Shown in pieces: positions 62,844 to 64,000 of a DNA stretch of 64,000 nucleotides; the stretch's first letter is position 1; every line of letters starts with the position of its first letter. This DNA comes from CAWCUK01 sp963798775 (lineage in GTDB: Bacteria; Bacteroidota; Ignavibacteria; Ignavibacteriales; Ignavibacteriaceae). The position numbers were made by a program, and so were the translations under genes. The DNA is taken from assembly GCA_963798775.1 (NCBI GenBank), contig CAWCUK010000004.1, positions 124,001 to 188,000 on the forward strand, given 5' to 3'. The notes beneath the pieces are model-generated. The model was not told the DNA's origin and searched no databases. It was given only the letters and a program-made list of their open reading frames with translations.

Positions 62844-63936
62844 AATTAATGTCGATAAAAAAAATAGAGGTGTTGATGTTGAAGAAGCCGATGGAATTCA
62901 AGATATAGGGGAACAATTTACTACTATATTCGGCGATATTGTTATTGGAGAAGGCGGTCCCGAAGATTTTTGGTATAAATCAAATCCTTCTAAATTGTAT
63001 GAAAATAAGTTCTCTAAAAATACCCGGCCGAATACAAATTCTAATTCCGGCGCTAACAGTTTAATTACAATGTCCGGTTTTTCAGAAATCGGAAACCGGA
63101 TGAGTTTTCAGTTAAGTTACGGCGATTCTATTGTGAAGCCTCTTTTCTCAAATAATTTACCAATTGGGTCAGTAAACGCCAAACTTGCCGAGAATTCAAA
63201 TAATGCAATTAAAGCTTTTTATATTTTATCTAATGACAGCCTTTATAAAACTAACGGTGCCGGACAAATTGTTCAGTCTTATGCGGCTTTTTCGTCTAAA
63301 CAGCCTGCCGGTTATTTTAACAATAACAATGAATATATTGCCGGCGTAAAAGATTCTACCTTAAATATTTATTTTAATAATAGTTTATTAACTAATGTTT
63401 CATCAGTTAATATAGGACAAAATATAACTTCCGCTCCTGTAATTTTATCCGATAATGTTGCTGTAGGAACTGGTAATGGTTTAGTAAAAATCTTTGGATT
63501 AGGTGTAATTACTAATCTTAATCCTGTCTTAACCGAAACAAATAACGCCGCGGAAAATAAAATAAAAGTGGAATTTATTGCCGGTGATTCTTCTTATTAC
63601 TCTTTTGCCGGAAATTCTATCCTACCTACATTTACTACAGGATTTTCTGTTTATGATTCTAAAGGAAATAGTTATTCTTCATCAACCGGAAAAATTATTG
63701 ATTTTGCGGTTACTAAAAATTCAAAAGGGCAAAATATAGGTATTCTGCTTCTTGATGATAATTCTTTTAGTATTATAAGCGAAGGTAAACTTGTAAATAG
63801 CTTTAAAATAAATACGGCCGATACAATAAAATCTTTTTCAGTCGGCGATCTAAAACAGGACGGAAATAACTATATAGTTTTTGCTTCCGGCAATAAAATT
63901 AGATGCTGTAAATTTAAGCGGCGCGGCGGCAACTAA
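62806..63936 (+). pseudogene. M6-metalloprotease-like secreted protein, second part (frameshifted at both ends)
   Basis: The frame gains homology at NKINVDKKNRGVDVEEADGI (then QDIGEQF), the family's end of the M6-like region, and continues as a beta-rich, probably propeller region (VNAKLAENSNNAIKAFYILS and later repeats). It runs out at GNKIRCCKFKRRGGN by another one-base insertion in an A-run near 63895; the next frame reads KLDAVNLSGAAATNF. Confidence 0.75.
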
Positions 63937-64000
63937 TTTTGCTTTTGAAGATCCGAATAATATTGGTTTTTCCGGAACTCCTTTAATAGCCGATTTTGAA
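63896..64000 (+). pseudogene. M6-metalloprotease-like secreted protein, third part (runs off the window)
   Basis: The last 35 codons read KLDAVNLSGAAATNFAFEDP then NNIGFSGTPLIADFE with no stop, continuing the preceding frame after a one-base shift. The style (FSGTPLIADFE) is that of FG-GAP/propeller repeats. A sorting domain is expected beyond the window. Confidence 0.65.

Overview
The window is AT-rich bacterial chromosome. It most likely comes from the Bacteroidota/Chlorobiota group and best fits the Ignavibacteria (Ignavibacteriota). The main reasons are a type IX secretion (T9SS) locus (PorU, PorV), secreted proteins ending in a NYPNPFNPTTKIEYSIP-type sorting domain, and many Gln-ended signal peptides. 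This assignment is an inference from gene content; no 16S gene is present.

Layout. (1) 1-14.5 kb, all minus strand: a sugar and amino-sugar cluster read from right to left. It holds an ion-transporter-type permease, a HyuA-type ASKHA ATPase, NanE epimerase, a phosphohexomutase, a HAD phosphatase/phosphomutase, a GH38 protein whose catalytic nucleophile is replaced by Phe, an SDR, a GH94 disaccharide phosphorylase, and a partial AAC(3)-like acetyltransferase at the left edge. (2) 14.6-20.1 kb, plus strand: murB, then phenylalanine hydroxylase followed by what looks like a complete tetrahydrobiopterin route (PTPS, GTP cyclohydrolase I, two SDRs) with a rhodanese and a Bcp peroxiredoxin. (3) 20.1-24.1 kb: an ECF sigma/anti-sigma/periplasmic-protein operon with a divergent LTxxQ (Spy-like) gene, tRNA-Leu, a TPR protein and a CMD-family protein. 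(4) 24.2-35.5 kb: an envelope block with DUF92, a 989-residue TPR protein, an outer-membrane barrel, an HU-transmembrane-SPOR fusion, a TolQ/TolR/TonB set, and small membrane proteins on the opposite strand.

(5) 35.7-52 kb: an accessory region beginning right after tRNA-Gln and tRNA-Glu. It holds a decayed IS21 element, a surface protein built from 714-bp near-identical tandem repeats, a second sigma-factor/M23 peptidase set, a frameshifted SpoIIE phosphatase, orphan fragments of T9SS proteins, a GNAT, and a type ISP restriction enzyme reduced to its two ends with REP hairpins at the junction. It also holds an OMP gene between two ~215-bp repeats, a MazEF pair and a large REP cluster. (6) 52-64 kb: core genes again (monomeric isocitrate dehydrogenase, 2Fe-2S ferredoxin, endonuclease III, HD hydrolase) and the T9SS block porU-porV plus an M6-like protein without its zinc motif. 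PorU and the M6-like gene carry single-base frameshifts. Because porU is normally indispensable for T9SS, sequencing error must be considered alongside real decay.

The two most unusual candidate systems are the GH38-without-nucleophile/HyuA/NanE/GH94 cluster, and the HU-TM-SPOR protein encoded immediately before TolQ/TolR/TonB, which could physically link DNA to peptidoglycan.
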